Positions 16,573-25,655 of a stretch of 64,000 bases of DNA are shown here, one piece after another. The translations under genes were made by a program, and so were the position numbers. The notes beneath the pieces were generated by a model that was not told where the DNA came from, did no database searches, and saw nothing but the letters and a program-made list of their open reading frames with translations. Within the stretch, counting starts at the first letter, position 1; each line of letters opens with the position of its first letter. Source of the DNA: Pseudomonas fluorescens (GTDB taxonomy: Bacteria; Pseudomonadota; Gammaproteobacteria; Pseudomonadales; Pseudomonadaceae); assembly GCF_902497875.1 (NCBI RefSeq), contig NZ_CABVHY010000024.1, forward strand, positions 1 to 64,000, written 5' to 3'.

Positions 16573-17661
16573 ATGACGTCCCTGATTCACGCTCGCCTGC
16601 AACTGAGCTATCCCGACTTCTCGCTGGACCTCGACCTGCAGCTACCGGGGCGCGGGGTCACGGCGTTGTATGGCCACTCAGGATCGGGTAAAACCACCTG
16701 CTTGCGCTGTATCGCGGGCCTGGAAAAAGCCGACCAGGGTTTTATCCAGATCAACGACGAAGTCTGGCAAGACAGCAGCAAAAAAATCTTCCTCGCCCCG
16801 CATAAACGCGCGCTCGGCTACGTATTCCAGGAAGCCAGTCTGTTTCCCCACCTGTCGGTGCTGGCCAATCTGGAATTCGGCCTCAAGCGCATCCCGCGCC
16901 AGCAACGGCGAGTCAACATGGCCCATGCCACTGAACTGCTGGGGATCGGCCATTTGCTCGACCGTCACCCGCAGCATTTGTCGGGGGGTGAGCGTCAACG
17001 CATCGGCATGGCTCGCGCCCTATTGACCAGCCCCAAAATACTGCTGATGGATGAGCCATTGGCGGCACTGGACACTCAGCGTAAAAACGAAATCCTGCCC
17101 TACCTCGAGCGCCTGCACGACGAACTGGAAATCCCGGTGCTGTACGTCAGTCACTCGCAGGATGAGGTCGCGCGGCTGGCCGATCACATCGTCCTGCTCA
17201 GCGAGGGTAGAGCCCTGGCCAGCGGCCCGATCGGCGAAACCCTGGCGCGCCTCGATTTGCCCCTGGCGCTGGGTGACGATGCCGGCGTGGTGATCGAAGG
17301 CAAGGTCAGTGCCTACGATGCCCACTATCAACTGCTGACCCTGCAATTGCCGAACAGCCAGCTGAACGTTCGAGTCACTCATTCGCCGCTGGCCAACACC
17401 AGGACTCTGCGCTTCAAGGTCCAGGCGCGGGACGTCAGCCTGAGCCTGCAGGATGCCGGGCACAGCAGCATTCTCAATCGCTTGCCGGTCACGGTGATCA
17501 GCCAGATCCCCGCCGATAACGCCGCCCATGTGCTGGTACGCCTGGACGCCGCGGGCACCGCGTTACTGGCGCGGATCACCCGTTATTCCCGCGACCAGCT
17601 GGACCTGCAACCGGGTCAGCAACTCTGGGCGCAGATCAAGGCGGTGGCGGTCCTCGCTTGA
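16573..17661 (+). CDS. modC: Molybdate ABC transporter, ATPase
   Basis: A 362-residue ATPase. Walker A is GHSGSGKTT, the signature LSGGERQRIGMARAL and Walker B ILLMDEPLAALD. From about residue 290 a C-terminal TOBE/mop-type molybdate-binding domain follows (VRVTHSPLANTRTLRFKVQARDVSL region), typical of ModC. I use the ATG at 16573; the preceding TTG is in frame but adds one codon only. Confidence 0.95.
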   Translation: MTSLIHARLQLSYPDFSLDLDLQLPGRGVTALYGHSGSGKTTCLRCIAGLEKADQGFIQINDEVWQDSSKKIFLAPHKRALGYVFQEASLFPHLSVLANLEFGLKRIPRQQRRVNMAHATELLGIGHLLDRHPQHLSGGERQRIGMARALLTSPKILLMDEPLAALDTQRKNEILPYLERLHDELEIPVLYVSHSQDEVARLADHIVLLSEGRALASGPIGETLARLDLPLALGDDAGVVIEGKVSAYDAHYQLLTLQLPNSQLNVRVTHSPLANTRTLRFKVQARDVSLSLQDAGHSSILNRLPVTVISQIPADNAAHVLVRLDAAGTALLARITRYSRDQLDLQPGQQLWAQIKAVAVLA

Positions 17662-17734
17662 ATGGCGGGCACGTCTGCAACCCCGTGCGGTCAATGGCAT
17701 AACAGGCCCTGATTTGCTGCTCCGGATGACCGCC

Positions 17735-18766
17735 ATGTCAGATTTTCTGCTCGATCTACCTCGTGACCTGCATTATGTCGATGACACTCAGCCGGGCATT
17801 CGGCGAAAACTGCAGCGGGGTAAATTCAGCTACTTCGACACCCAGGGCCAACGCATCCGCGACCCGCAGGAAATCCAACGCATCAACGCCCTGGCCGTAC
17901 CACCCGCCTACACCGATGTCTGGATCTGCGCCGACCCGTGCGGACATCTGCAAGCCACCGGCCGCGACGCCCGCGGTCGCAAACAGTACCGCTATCACCC
18001 GCGCTGGCGTGAAATACGGGATGCCGACAAGTATTCACGCTTGCTCGAGTTCGGCCTGGCTTTGCCAAAACTGCGCAGACAGCTTGAAGCGCTGCTGGCC
18101 GCCCCGGGGTTCAGCCGCGACAAGGTCATGGCCACCGTGATCACCTTGCTCGATGTCACGCTGATTCGCGTCGGCAACACTCAATATGCCCGCGACAACC
18201 GCTCATACGGGCTGACCACCCTGCGCACCAGGCATGTTGAAATCAAAGGCAGCGCGATTCTTTTCCAGTTCCGCGGCAAGAGTGGCATCGAACACCAGAT
18301 CACGCTCAAGGACCCGCGCGTGGCGCGTATCATCAAGCGCTGCCTGGAGCTGCCAGGGCAAAACCTGTTCCAGTATCTGGACGAGAATGGCGAACGGCGC
18401 AGCGTCAGTTCCTCAGACGTCAATGCCTATCTGCAGACACTCACCGGCGCCGATTTCACCGCCAAGGACTATCGCACCTGGGCCGGCAGCGCCCAGGCAT
18501 TGGCGGTACTGCGCAAACTGCATTGGCAGCCCGAATCGGATGCGAAAAAGCATATTGTCGAAATGGTCAAAAGCGTCGCCAGACAGCTCGGCAATACCCC
18601 GGCCGTGTGCCGAAAATGCTACATCCACCCGGCGCTGCTGGAGGGTTTCCTGTTGGGTGCGCTGGCCGATCTGCCCCGGCCCAGGGTGCGCAAAGGTTTG
18701 AAAGCCGAAGAAGTCAGGCTGGCGATGTTTCTCGAACAATGGGCGAACGCTGCACCGAGCGCCTGA
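17735..18766 (+). CDS. DNA topoisomerase IB (poxvirus type)
   Basis: A 343-residue eukaryote/poxvirus-like type IB topoisomerase, which relaxes supercoils through a 3'-phosphotyrosine intermediate. The N-terminal part includes GKFSYFDTQGQRI and WICADPCGHLQATGRDARGRKQYRYHP. The catalytic region includes LIRVGNTQYARDN, FRGKSG and the C-terminal CRKCYIHPALLEG with the active tyrosine. The start is one of two close ATGs (17726 or 17735). It follows modC in the same direction with a 73-base gap. Confidence 0.9.
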   Translation: MSDFLLDLPRDLHYVDDTQPGIRRKLQRGKFSYFDTQGQRIRDPQEIQRINALAVPPAYTDVWICADPCGHLQATGRDARGRKQYRYHPRWREIRDADKYSRLLEFGLALPKLRRQLEALLAAPGFSRDKVMATVITLLDVTLIRVGNTQYARDNRSYGLTTLRTRHVEIKGSAILFQFRGKSGIEHQITLKDPRVARIIKRCLELPGQNLFQYLDENGERRSVSSSDVNAYLQTLTGADFTAKDYRTWAGSAQALAVLRKLHWQPESDAKKHIVEMVKSVARQLGNTPAVCRKCYIHPALLEGFLLGALADLPRPRVRKGLKAEEVRLAMFLEQWANAAPSA

Positions 18767-18944
18767 AGGCATGCCCCTGGATACATCGTGGATCCTTGGA
18801 CTGAAAAAGCATCATGGGTTAGGCTAGCCGACGCCCCCTTACGCCGGACGACCGCCGAAGTGAACAACTAAGCCTTCCAGAATGTACTCGCAACAAGCCG
18901 CCATCGGCGCTTGTTGGCCTTTCCGACATTTTTTGGAGGTGCTG

Positions 18945-20591
18945 ATGACTCACGTCACCCGGCTACCCGCACTCGTCTCCCTGAATCAGGTGGGCTTGCA
19001 GTTCGCCAATGGCGAAACACTGTTCGATTCACTCACCCTCGGTTTTGATCATGGCCCCACTGGCATCGTCGGCCGCAATGGCATGGGCAAAAGCCTCCTC
19101 GCTCAATTGATTGCCGGCCAACTGGCGCCGTCATTCGGGACAATCACCCGCTTTGCCGATGTCGCCTACGTCGCCCAGGATCACTTCGTCTTGAACGGGC
19201 AAACCGTCGCCCAGGCCGCCGGCGTCGCCGAGGCGCTCGATGCCTTGCAGCGACTGGTGTCGGGCACCGCCTCAGCCGAAGATCTGGAGCGGGTGGATGG
19301 GCGTTGGGATTTGGCCGAACGCCTGCGCACGTTGTTGGACGAAGCCGGTCTGCCAGACCTTGACCCGCAGCAGCCAACAGCTCGACTCAGCGGTGGTCAA
19401 TTGGCCCGCGTGGCGTTAGTCGGTGCGTTCCTGGCAAGCGCGGCGTTGTTGGTGCTGGATGAACCCACCAATCATCTGGACCAGCAAGGTCGGGCCTGGC
19501 TGCTGAACAGGCTGGAGAAATGGCGCGGCGGCCTGATTGTCGTCAGCCATGATCGACAGTTGCTCAGCCGCATGCAGCGAATAGTCGAGCTGACCGCCCT
19601 CGGTCCCCGCGTCTATGGCGGTAACTATCAAGCCTACCGTGCTCAACGCCAGACCGAGCAGAACGCCGCCCAGGCCGCCCTCGAACACGCCCGCAGCGAA
19701 CGCACTCGCGAACGAAAACGCCAGCAACGCGAACACGACACCCTCCAGCGCCGCGCCGCCGCCTCAGGTAAAAACGCTGATACCGCCAACGTTTCGCGCT
19801 TCGAGCGCGCCGACATGAAAGGTGCCGCAACGCAAATAATGGGGCATGTCCGTCAGGCCCATCAAACCCGCAAGACCGAGCTCGATGCCCAGGTGCGTGA
19901 TGCCCATGGGCGGGTGCTGGCACACCGTCCGACCCTGGTATCGCTGCCGGGAACCGCCGTACCGGCCAATCGGCAAGTCTTCACCCTGGTTGATGCGCAA
20001 CTGCCCTGGTTGCCCCCCGACGAACCGACCAGCTACGTCAGCTGCTCGGCAATCGGACCGATGCGTATCGCGCTGATTGGACCCAATGGCTGCGGCAAAT
20101 CGACCCTGCTGAAAATGCTCGCAGGCGATCCCGCCTGGACTCCCCGCAGTGGCATCTGTGCAACTCACGTACCCTGCGCCTATCTGGATCAGCGTCTTGA
20201 ACTGATCGACGATGAACGTTCGATCGTCGAGCAATTGGGTCTGCTCGACTCACCGCTGACCGAAGCTGAACTGCGCGGCCGCCTGGCTTTGTTGCAGCTT
20301 GACGCCTCGCGGGTGGTTCAACCCAGTGGCCAGCTGAGCGGTGGCGAACGTCTCAAGGCGGCGATTGCCGTCGCGCTGTGGAAAGCGCCTGCCGCGCAGC
20401 TGCTATTGCTCGACGAACCGACCAATCACCTGGATCTGGAGTCAGTGCAGGCCTTCGAGCGTGCATTGCGCGATTTTCCGGGAACCCTGGTGGTAGCCTC
20501 CCATGATGCCGACTTTCTGGCCGCGCTCGAGCCCACTCACTGCTTGAAGTGGGAGGCGGCGCGATGGTGTTTCCAACGGCTGCATGAATAG
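18945..20591 (+). CDS. ABC-F family ATPase
   Basis: A 548-residue soluble protein with two ABC ATPase domains and no membrane segment. First domain: Walker A GRNGMGKS, signature LSGGQLARVAL, Walker B LVLDEPTNHLD. Second: GPNGCGKST, LSGGERLKAAIA, LLLDEPTNHLD. The arginine-rich linker around residues 255-300 (ERTRERKRQQREHD) is the P-site tRNA-interaction motif region of ABC-F translation factors. The start is chosen for its TTTGGAGGTGCTG ribosome binding site. Most like the Uup/YheS-type housekeeping members; antibiotic protection cannot be inferred. Confidence 0.9.
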   Translation: MTHVTRLPALVSLNQVGLQFANGETLFDSLTLGFDHGPTGIVGRNGMGKSLLAQLIAGQLAPSFGTITRFADVAYVAQDHFVLNGQTVAQAAGVAEALDALQRLVSGTASAEDLERVDGRWDLAERLRTLLDEAGLPDLDPQQPTARLSGGQLARVALVGAFLASAALLVLDEPTNHLDQQGRAWLLNRLEKWRGGLIVVSHDRQLLSRMQRIVELTALGPRVYGGNYQAYRAQRQTEQNAAQAALEHARSERTRERKRQQREHDTLQRRAAASGKNADTANVSRFERADMKGAATQIMGHVRQAHQTRKTELDAQVRDAHGRVLAHRPTLVSLPGTAVPANRQVFTLVDAQLPWLPPDEPTSYVSCSAIGPMRIALIGPNGCGKSTLLKMLAGDPAWTPRSGICATHVPCAYLDQRLELIDDERSIVEQLGLLDSPLTEAELRGRLALLQLDASRVVQPSGQLSGGERLKAAIAVALWKAPAAQLLLLDEPTNHLDLESVQAFERALRDFPGTLVVASHDADFLAALEPTHCLKWEAARWCFQRLHE

Positions 20592-20688
20592 CCTCGACGC
20601 TTCAATGACAAGACCGCCCGGCGCCGGGTTTTGCAGGATTCATACTTGCTTCTATAGTTGTCCTGACACAAATCATACCGGTGACGCC

Positions 20689-20910
20689 ATGGAAGACATT
20701 TTCGTTGTGAAGCGTTGCAATAAGATCATTATCCAGGGCCGCAGAGAGGGCGAAGTTTCCCATAGGGTTCCGGCAACCGACTGGTACCGGATCGCCGACA
20801 CCCGCACCGGCGGTTTCATAGGCGATGGTTATGATCGCCAAACGCAAGCCGAGCGTGAGTGCCAGCGACTGAATGCGGTCAGCAAGCGCGTTACATCTCG
20901 TCAGTGGTGA
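20689..20910 (+). CDS. Conserved small hypothetical protein
   Basis: A 73-residue basic soluble protein, MEDIFVVKRCNKIIIQGRR, ending KRVTSRQW, with the segment DWYRIADTRTGGFIGDGYDRQTQAEREC. No motif of known function. The ATG at 20689 is preferred to one 35 codons upstream. It resembles short proteins found across Pseudomonas. Confidence 0.6.
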   Translation: MEDIFVVKRCNKIIIQGRREGEVSHRVPATDWYRIADTRTGGFIGDGYDRQTQAERECQRLNAVSKRVTSRQW

Positions 20911-21034
20911 ACCACTGGCGTTTACCGGGTCTATACTGATTCCAGCTGAAGGATCAGCCCCATCGGCAGAAAGCTCGCTCCTCGCGGGCTTTTTGTTAGT
21001 CCAGGCAGATTCTCACTCAATGGAGGTGTTCCAC

Positions 21035-21265
21035 ATGTCCGAGAAAGAGTCCATCACCACACTGCTGACACTCCTCGACTCGCGCCAGGTCCGACTGGCC
21101 GCTGCCTGCAAGGAAATCGCAGACTGGGTCGACCATCAAGGTGGCCATCCCACCGCACTGCGCATACGTGACCGCCTGAGAGAGATAGAGACCGAAGAGC
21201 CGCTGGTTAAAAGTGCGTTGACCTCTTTGAAGCCTGTCGAGCCGCCTCTTCCTCGATTCAGATAG
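21035..21265 (+). CDS. Small hypothetical protein
   Basis: A 76-residue, mostly helical protein, MSEKESITTLLTLLDSRQ, preceded by TGGAGGTGTTCCAC. No membrane segment. Function unknown. ATG 21020, five codons upstream, overlaps the ribosome binding site and is unlikely. Confidence 0.6.
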   Translation: MSEKESITTLLTLLDSRQVRLAAACKEIADWVDHQGGHPTALRIRDRLREIETEEPLVKSALTSLKPVEPPLPRFR

Positions 21266-21379
21266 CGGCAAGCACCCCGAATCGACCCAAGGGCCTGATG
21301 AGGATTGCGAGAGCCAGGGAATTCGCTGCGCCGACACTATGATTGATCGCGGAGAAGTCCATTATGCCGAAAACACACT

Positions 21380-21412
21380 AAAGGCTTGAGTGAGTATCTC
21401 ACCCAGGCCTTT
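21380..21412. terminator. Imperfect hairpin, possible terminator
   Basis: AAAGGC-TTG-AGTGAG pairs with CTCAC-CCA-GGCCTTT. Only a short T tract (TTTCT) follows, so termination is plausible but weak. Confidence 0.4.
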
Positions 21413-21673
21413 CTAGTATTCGGCCTCCCCTTCAGTTCTGAAATGATCGACCCAGCCCAGCAGTGACACGCATGTCGTGACCCTCGGTAGCGGCAAAGAA
21501 CCCACGACAGCCATCTTGATCAACCCGTTCATGCTCACCCCCGGGCAACGGTTTCAACTGGGACAAGTCATAGCCGACAATCCGCATCCCGTCCAAAAAT
21601 GCCGACGGTGCGAGTAAAAACCTGCGTCATGTCTGGTGTTGCCCACCGCGCCGTCAGCGGGTGCTCGAGCGGA
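21413..21673. other. Intergenic stretch, no gene seen
   Basis: About 260 bases between the hairpin at 21380 and the convergent lipoprotein gene. No convincing frame, repeat or RNA was seen. Confidence 0.4.
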
Positions 21674-22024
21674 TTACAGGCAAGTAGCGAGTGCGGCAAG
21701 TCTTCGCCTGGCGACCGCGGTATCCGACTTGGCGTAGTAAGTGGCGACTGTTCCGGAGTCAGTACTCTGCACATCGACAAAGTACTCGGCTGCGGTGGTG
21801 TAAACCGTATAGCCGGCAGTGTTGCCCGGCTGCAGGAACGCCCCGGCGTCGACACCGAACACCGCCTCCTCCTGCCAGGCTGCCTGCGTGCACTGGGCAA
21901 TGACTTTGTCCGGCTTGTTCGAATTCAGGGTCTTGTATGGGCTTTTCGAGCGAGCCTCGTTCATCGCGGGCGTCGTGCACCCTGCCAACAGCATCAGGCC
22001 AAGAGCCCCTATCAAAATCCGCAT
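21674..22024 (-). CDS. Putative lipoprotein
   Basis: A 116-residue protein with MRILIGALGLMLLAGC, a clear lipoprotein signal with lipobox LLAGC and threonines after the cysteine. The mature part (SPYKTLNSNKPDKVIAQC and GNTAGYTVYTT) matches a short lipoprotein type frequent in Pseudomonas, of unknown function. A GAGG ribosome binding site precedes the ATG. Confidence 0.72.
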   Translation of the reverse strand: MRILIGALGLMLLAGCTTPAMNEARSKSPYKTLNSNKPDKVIAQCTQAAWQEEAVFGVDAGAFLQPGNTAGYTVYTTAAEYFVDVQSTDSGTVATYYAKSDTAVARRRLAALATCL

Positions 22025-22258
22025 GACCTAGCCTCAAGCTGAAAAAAGGCGACTGTACCACCAGGCCGGCGCGGATGAGCGATTGGCAGCAATGCCTGAT
22101 GCGGATTCGGCTTCTCGAAGACACTGCGCCCGACTGGTTTTCGAAGACATGCGCCGTACCGAGCGAGCCGTTGAACGGATCTTTCTGACAAAAACCAAGG
22201 CTCGGTAGTCGAGGATTTTTCTGACCTGAGTAGCTTCGCGGATCAAAGCCAGAGATGA

Positions 22259-22284
22259 AAAAGCCTCGTGCTGTGACGAGGCCT
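22259..22284 (-). terminator. Rho-independent terminator
   Basis: GCCTCGT/ACGAGGC stem with a short loop, followed by TTTTTC in the minus direction, ten bases past the stop of the small gene at 22294. Confidence 0.75.
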
Positions 22285-22293
22285 GTCGGCGAT

Positions 22294-22494
22294 TCAACCG
22301 TCTTTTCGACGGTCGATTATCTTCGGAAGAAACTTCGCTTTACCAATTCCCGGCGTCTTACCAGACTTGTTCTTGCGTGCTAAATCGTCGATTGTCGCGC
22401 CTTCGAAATCAACCTTGTAAGGCGTTTGACCGCACCCTATGCAGCTGTTGATCGGATACTCGTCTCCATTGTCCTCAATGTACGGTTCACTCAT
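22294..22494 (-). CDS. Small protein with CXXC motif
   Basis: A 66-residue protein, MSEPYIEDNGDEYPIN, with the pair CIGCGQTP at 19-22 and a basic C-terminus (PKIIDRRKDG). The start follows GAGGGGAACCAATTG; an 18-codon upstream extension was rejected. The CXXC could bind metal, but only two cysteines are present. A terminator follows directly, supporting a real gene. Not recognised. Confidence 0.6.
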   Translation of the reverse strand: MSEPYIEDNGDEYPINSCIGCGQTPYKVDFEGATIDDLARKNKSGKTPGIGKAKFLPKIIDRRKDG

Positions 22495-22636
22495 CAATTG
22501 GTTCCCCTCTGAAAGCTGATCAATACCAGCAAGCGCCTGATTGCCCAAGAAATATTGACCATCAAGATGCTTGAGCCTAGCTGGATATTTGCCGCTGTGG
22601 GGGTGCGAAGGGAAAGCCCGACCAATGGCTTGGGTC

Positions 22637-22716
22637 GGCGCAGCCTGCGATCTTTTAGCGGTTCTGGACAGTGCCCCAAAAGATCAAAAAATCGCAGCCT
22701 GCGGCAGCTCCTACGG
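22637..22716. repeat. REPIN of the GATCGCAGCCTGCGGCAGCTCC family
   Basis: CGCAGCCTGCGATCTTTT on one side and AAAAAATCGCAGCCTGCGGCAGCTCCTACG on the other form inverted arms about 30 bases apart. This is a third REP family, also present at 25551. Confidence 0.75.
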
Positions 22717-23253
22717 AGGAATGCGTACACCCAGGCCAGCAAGCACGCCACTCGCCTCGAATGATGCACACGAGGTATTAAATCAAAGCCCACGAACGAG
22801 CCGACGCATAATCGCGCAACGCTATCAGGAAACAAGAAAAGGAAGAAGGATAAAAGCGATCAATGAGCCCTATGCACAGGTGCGCGAGCAGTTGGCCAGA
22901 TGGCGCAGCGATTTTACCCGAAGGTCGGCATCAGACTCATTGATCATTGCCCAACTCAATGTTGGACTGTTTCCATTTTATTAATGGAGGTCTTGCAGCC
23001 CGCTCTCACCCCAGCCTGTTTCCTTCAAGGTGGGAGCCGTGCAGTTACAGTTCTAGCAAAGCCTCCCTTGGTGGTCTAGTAACGTTTTGTCCTAGGGATA
23101 TACGTTCAGGAAATAACCCTATGCCCAGCAAATTCAGGGCCTGCCAAGGGACTGCCAGCGAGAATCAAATCATTCAGACCGACGGCTACAGCTATTACTC
23201 CTTATCCGGATTAGGGTTAGTGGCCACTAGCCAGTGGCTTAGGGAGCGAAACC
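22717..23253. other. Gene-poor stretch
   Basis: About 540 bases without a convincing gene. A short frame beginning ATGCCCAGCAAATTC at 23121 encodes some 70 residues but has no homologue I recognise and overlaps the better small gene at 23254. Confidence 0.35.
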
Positions 23254-23493
23254 ATGGATCCTGCAGCATTTACTATTGGCTACAGCTTCCAGGGCGCCCG
23301 TTTTATATTCAGCTACTTATCATCGAGCCTCACTGACACTGATGCCTGCTACCTGGCACTGCTGCATGCGGGCTGCATTCCGGAACAGGGCATGGCCTGC
23401 ACGGGTGAATTCCGCTCCATGCAGGACTATGTCGGGCGTAGCGGGGTCACCGACGTGAGCTGGCACAAAACCTCTAGCTCGATCCAGCCATAA
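23254..23493 (+). CDS. Small protein resembling DUF6555-type Pseudomonas proteins
   Basis: A 79-residue protein. The pattern F-x-I-x-Y-x-x-x-G near the start, a central DACYLALLHAGCIP helix and the C-terminal GVTDVSW match a class of short Pseudomonas proteins I associate with DUF6555; the assignment is from memory of the pattern. AGGGAGCGAAACC precedes the ATG. Function unknown. Confidence 0.5.
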   Translation: MDPAAFTIGYSFQGARFIFSYLSSSLTDTDACYLALLHAGCIPEQGMACTGEFRSMQDYVGRSGVTDVSWHKTSSSIQP

Positions 23494-23654
23494 CCGCCAG
23501 CACTCATCCGCAGGTCTGCGAGCTTGATCTGGCCCTGATCGGCGCACTGGGCGGCGGCGATGTGGATCACCTGGAATGCATGGTGCGTGGTGGTGAGGTC
23601 TGTCGTTTCCAGCTGACCCGTCTCGACCGTGGTCGCAAACCCATCCGTTCATAA
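23478..23654 (+). pseudogene. Remnant of a regulator or V4R-like cysteine domain
   Basis: Out of frame with the previous gene, a start-less 58-codon frame reads HPQVCELDLALIGALGG, then VDHLECMVRGGEVCRFQL and ends at TAA 23652. The spacing of cysteines around a HLECMVRGGEVCRF block resembles the C-terminal cysteine module of SufR-like winged-helix regulators and V4R domains. A TAG at 23475 closes the frame upstream, so only a C-terminal fragment remains. Confidence 0.4.
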
Positions 23655-23766
23655 GAACATGGCCACCCACAGCCAAGCTGTTGCGATTGCGCGCATCGCG
23701 CCATGCCTGGCGAACCAAAAAAAAGCCCCGGCATGGCCAAGGCTGGAATGTGTTTTGAAAGTCGAG

Positions 23767-23958
23767 CTATTGGCTGGTGGTCGGGGGTTTCGACCTGGCT
23801 TTGTAAACGGGCAAAGTGGCCGCATAAGCCACCGCTTCCTCCCGAGTGCCGAAGGAGCCGAATCGGTCACCTTTGGTACACACTTTCCACGGGCCACTGT
23901 TTACGCTGATCAACTCATAACCATTGACTTGAAACTTGCTCAGCATCGGAACGCTCAT
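23767..23958 (-). CDS. Small hypothetical protein, DUF2188-like
   Basis: A 63-residue protein, MSVPMLSKFQVNGYELIS, with GSFGTREEAVAYAATLP, a beta-strand/helix pattern like DUF2188-type single-domain proteins. The start is set by GGGAGGTGTTT upstream. Function unknown. Confidence 0.6.
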   Translation of the reverse strand: MSVPMLSKFQVNGYELISVNSGPWKVCTKGDRFGSFGTREEAVAYAATLPVYKARSKPPTTSQ

Positions 23959-24121
23959 AAACACCTCCCTATCGCTAGCGATGATCCAGGGGTTGCCCGA
24001 ACCACCATACACCCTGCCCGCCCTTGATGACGACCCTTGCGCAGATGGCCGGCAACCGAGGTTCTCCCGGTCCGGGTGCTGTGAGTAACAAAGCCCCGCA
24101 CAAGGGCGGGGCTGATGAGTG

Positions 24122-24280
24122 TCAGGGCTTCAGTGGCCGATCTTCATCGCGCTCGGACAACTCTTTGCCATCGTCCGGATGTTTCCAGGTCTGTGCACGA
24201 TGCCGCTCTTCCTCGATTTCTTCCGGCGTAGGTTCGTCTTCCGTATCTGATTGATTCTGCGGTTTTCGTTCAGTTGCCAT
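24122..24280 (-). CDS. Very small acidic protein
   Basis: A 52-residue frame, MATERKPQNQSDTEDEPTPE, very rich in Glu/Asp and probably disordered, ending DEDRPLKP. The start follows GGAAGGTGGGC. A GC-rich hairpin at 24093-24114 lies just past the stop. It belongs with the other short acidic proteins of this region (24396, 27172). Function unknown. Confidence 0.55.
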   Translation of the reverse strand: MATERKPQNQSDTEDEPTPEEIEEERHRAQTWKHPDDGKELSERDEDRPLKP

Positions 24281-24395
24281 GCCCACCTTCCATCCTTAAG
24301 AATTGGTCTTCGCTGTTTAAGGATAGAACAAACTCATCGGTTCGGTTTGGATCACAAGAACTACCCGTACCCGCGCAGGCTGGGTCCGTTCGATG

Positions 24396-24617
24396 TCAAT
24401 CGTTTGGCAGCGGCATATCCTCGTCATCTGGAATGCCGTCCCCGGCACTGCGGTCCTTGCGCTCCTGCGGGTGCTCCCGGGTGACTACGTCCGGCCTGGC
24501 CAGCGGATCGGATTCGCCTGGGGCATCGGGGTCCATCGTCGGTTCGTCCGTGCCGGGTTCAGGTTTGGATGGAACACTGCCTTGGGTTTCGTCTTCAAAA
24601 CTCGAATCGGTAGACAT
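24396..24617 (-). CDS. Small acidic, probably disordered protein
   Basis: A 73-residue protein, MSTDSSFEDETQGSVPSKPE, with many Asp, Glu, Pro and Ser and no hydrophobic core. The start ATG has a GAGGTGAGT leader; a long in-frame extension upstream was rejected. It shares composition and the DPD/PxxDP style with the protein at 27172, suggesting a family. Function unknown. Confidence 0.55.
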   Translation of the reverse strand: MSTDSSFEDETQGSVPSKPEPGTDEPTMDPDAPGESDPLARPDVVTREHPQERKDRSAGDGIPDDEDMPLPND

Positions 24618-24852
24618 ACTCACCTCGCAATGAGGTCCAGCGAATCTGGGCCTTATCGTTTGGAAGTTGGCCCCGGGCCAAGGTGCTATCAAGTAGACGA
24701 ACGGCCTGACTGCCGGGCATCTCAACGAACAGATACATTCGATCGAGGCCAAGGGCTTCATCTTGCAAGGATGCCCCGCTGCCGCAATCGGCTCCGAGTC
24801 GCAAACCACGACTGTCTACACTGACGCAGAGCGACTGTACTCAGTGAAAGCC

Positions 24853-25506
24853 ATGAAATTCACAGCCAGAATGGCCTTTATCAGTGTGGCGGCGACCCTT
24901 GCCTATCTCGGGCTGGCGATCCTGGGCTGGGGCGTCGCCTTCTTTTCCCGGCCGGCACTGGTGGTCATTGCGATTTCGACCCTGGCGATGGCGATCGTCG
25001 CACTGTTCACCGAGGGCAATCTGAGTCCGGGAGAACGTGAAGACAGGGGCAACCGCTGGGTTCTTCCGGTCTTTGGCCTGATCGGCCTGCTGAGCGCCTT
25101 TCTACCGGCCTATACCGACCGGATCGGCTTCTGGACAGTGGGTGGCGAGGGGCTGCGCTGGGTCGGCGTCGTCCTCTTCATCGCCGGTGGTGCACTGCGG
25201 ATCTGGCCAGTCTTTGTGCTCGGCAAGCGTTTCAGTGGCCTGGTTGCCATCCAGCCTGGGCATACGCTGGTCACCGATGGCGTCTACAAGATCCTGCGTA
25301 ACCCGAGTTATCTGGGACTGCTGGTCAATTCCCTGGGCTGGGCCCTGGCCTTTCGTTCGGTGGTCGGGCTGTTGCTCACGGCACTTACGCTGGTTCCGCT
25401 GATTGCCCGCATACGCGCCGAAGAGGCGCTGTTACGCGCGCAGTTCGGCAGCGAGTATGACGCGTACTGCGCGAGCACCTGGCGGCTGATACCTTGGATT
25501 TATTGA
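24853..25506 (+). CDS. Isoprenylcysteine carboxyl methyltransferase-family membrane protein
   Basis: A 217-residue inner-membrane protein with five or so hydrophobic segments. The C-terminal half has the ICMT/phospholipid-methyltransferase signature: GHTLVTDGVYKILRNPSYLG, then EEALLRAQFGSEYDAYCASTWRLIPWIY. Bacterial members methylate small or lipid substrates with S-adenosylmethionine; the substrate is unknown. The start is the ATG at MKFTARM with no strong ribosome binding site. Confidence 0.8.
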   Translation: MKFTARMAFISVAATLAYLGLAILGWGVAFFSRPALVVIAISTLAMAIVALFTEGNLSPGEREDRGNRWVLPVFGLIGLLSAFLPAYTDRIGFWTVGGEGLRWVGVVLFIAGGALRIWPVFVLGKRFSGLVAIQPGHTLVTDGVYKILRNPSYLGLLVNSLGWALAFRSVVGLLLTALTLVPLIARIRAEEALLRAQFGSEYDAYCASTWRLIPWIY

Positions 25507-25550
25507 TAGCGTCGATGCTAGCCAGAGCGTTTCGGCGCCTATGAGATTGC

Positions 25551-25629
25551 CAGGATCGCAGCCTACGACAGCTCCTACGCCGATCGGGACGCAAAAACTG
25601 TAGGCGCTGCCGCAGGCTGCGATCTTTTA
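25551..25629. repeat. REPIN of the GATCGCAGCCTGCGGCAGCTCC family
   Basis: AGGATCGCAGCCTACGACAGCTCCTACG and the inverse TGTAGGCGCTGCCGCAGGCTGCGATCTTTT are separated by a 20-base spacer. Same family as at 22637. Confidence 0.8.
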
Positions 25630-25655
25630 CGAACACCAGGTGCTCGAATGACTGG

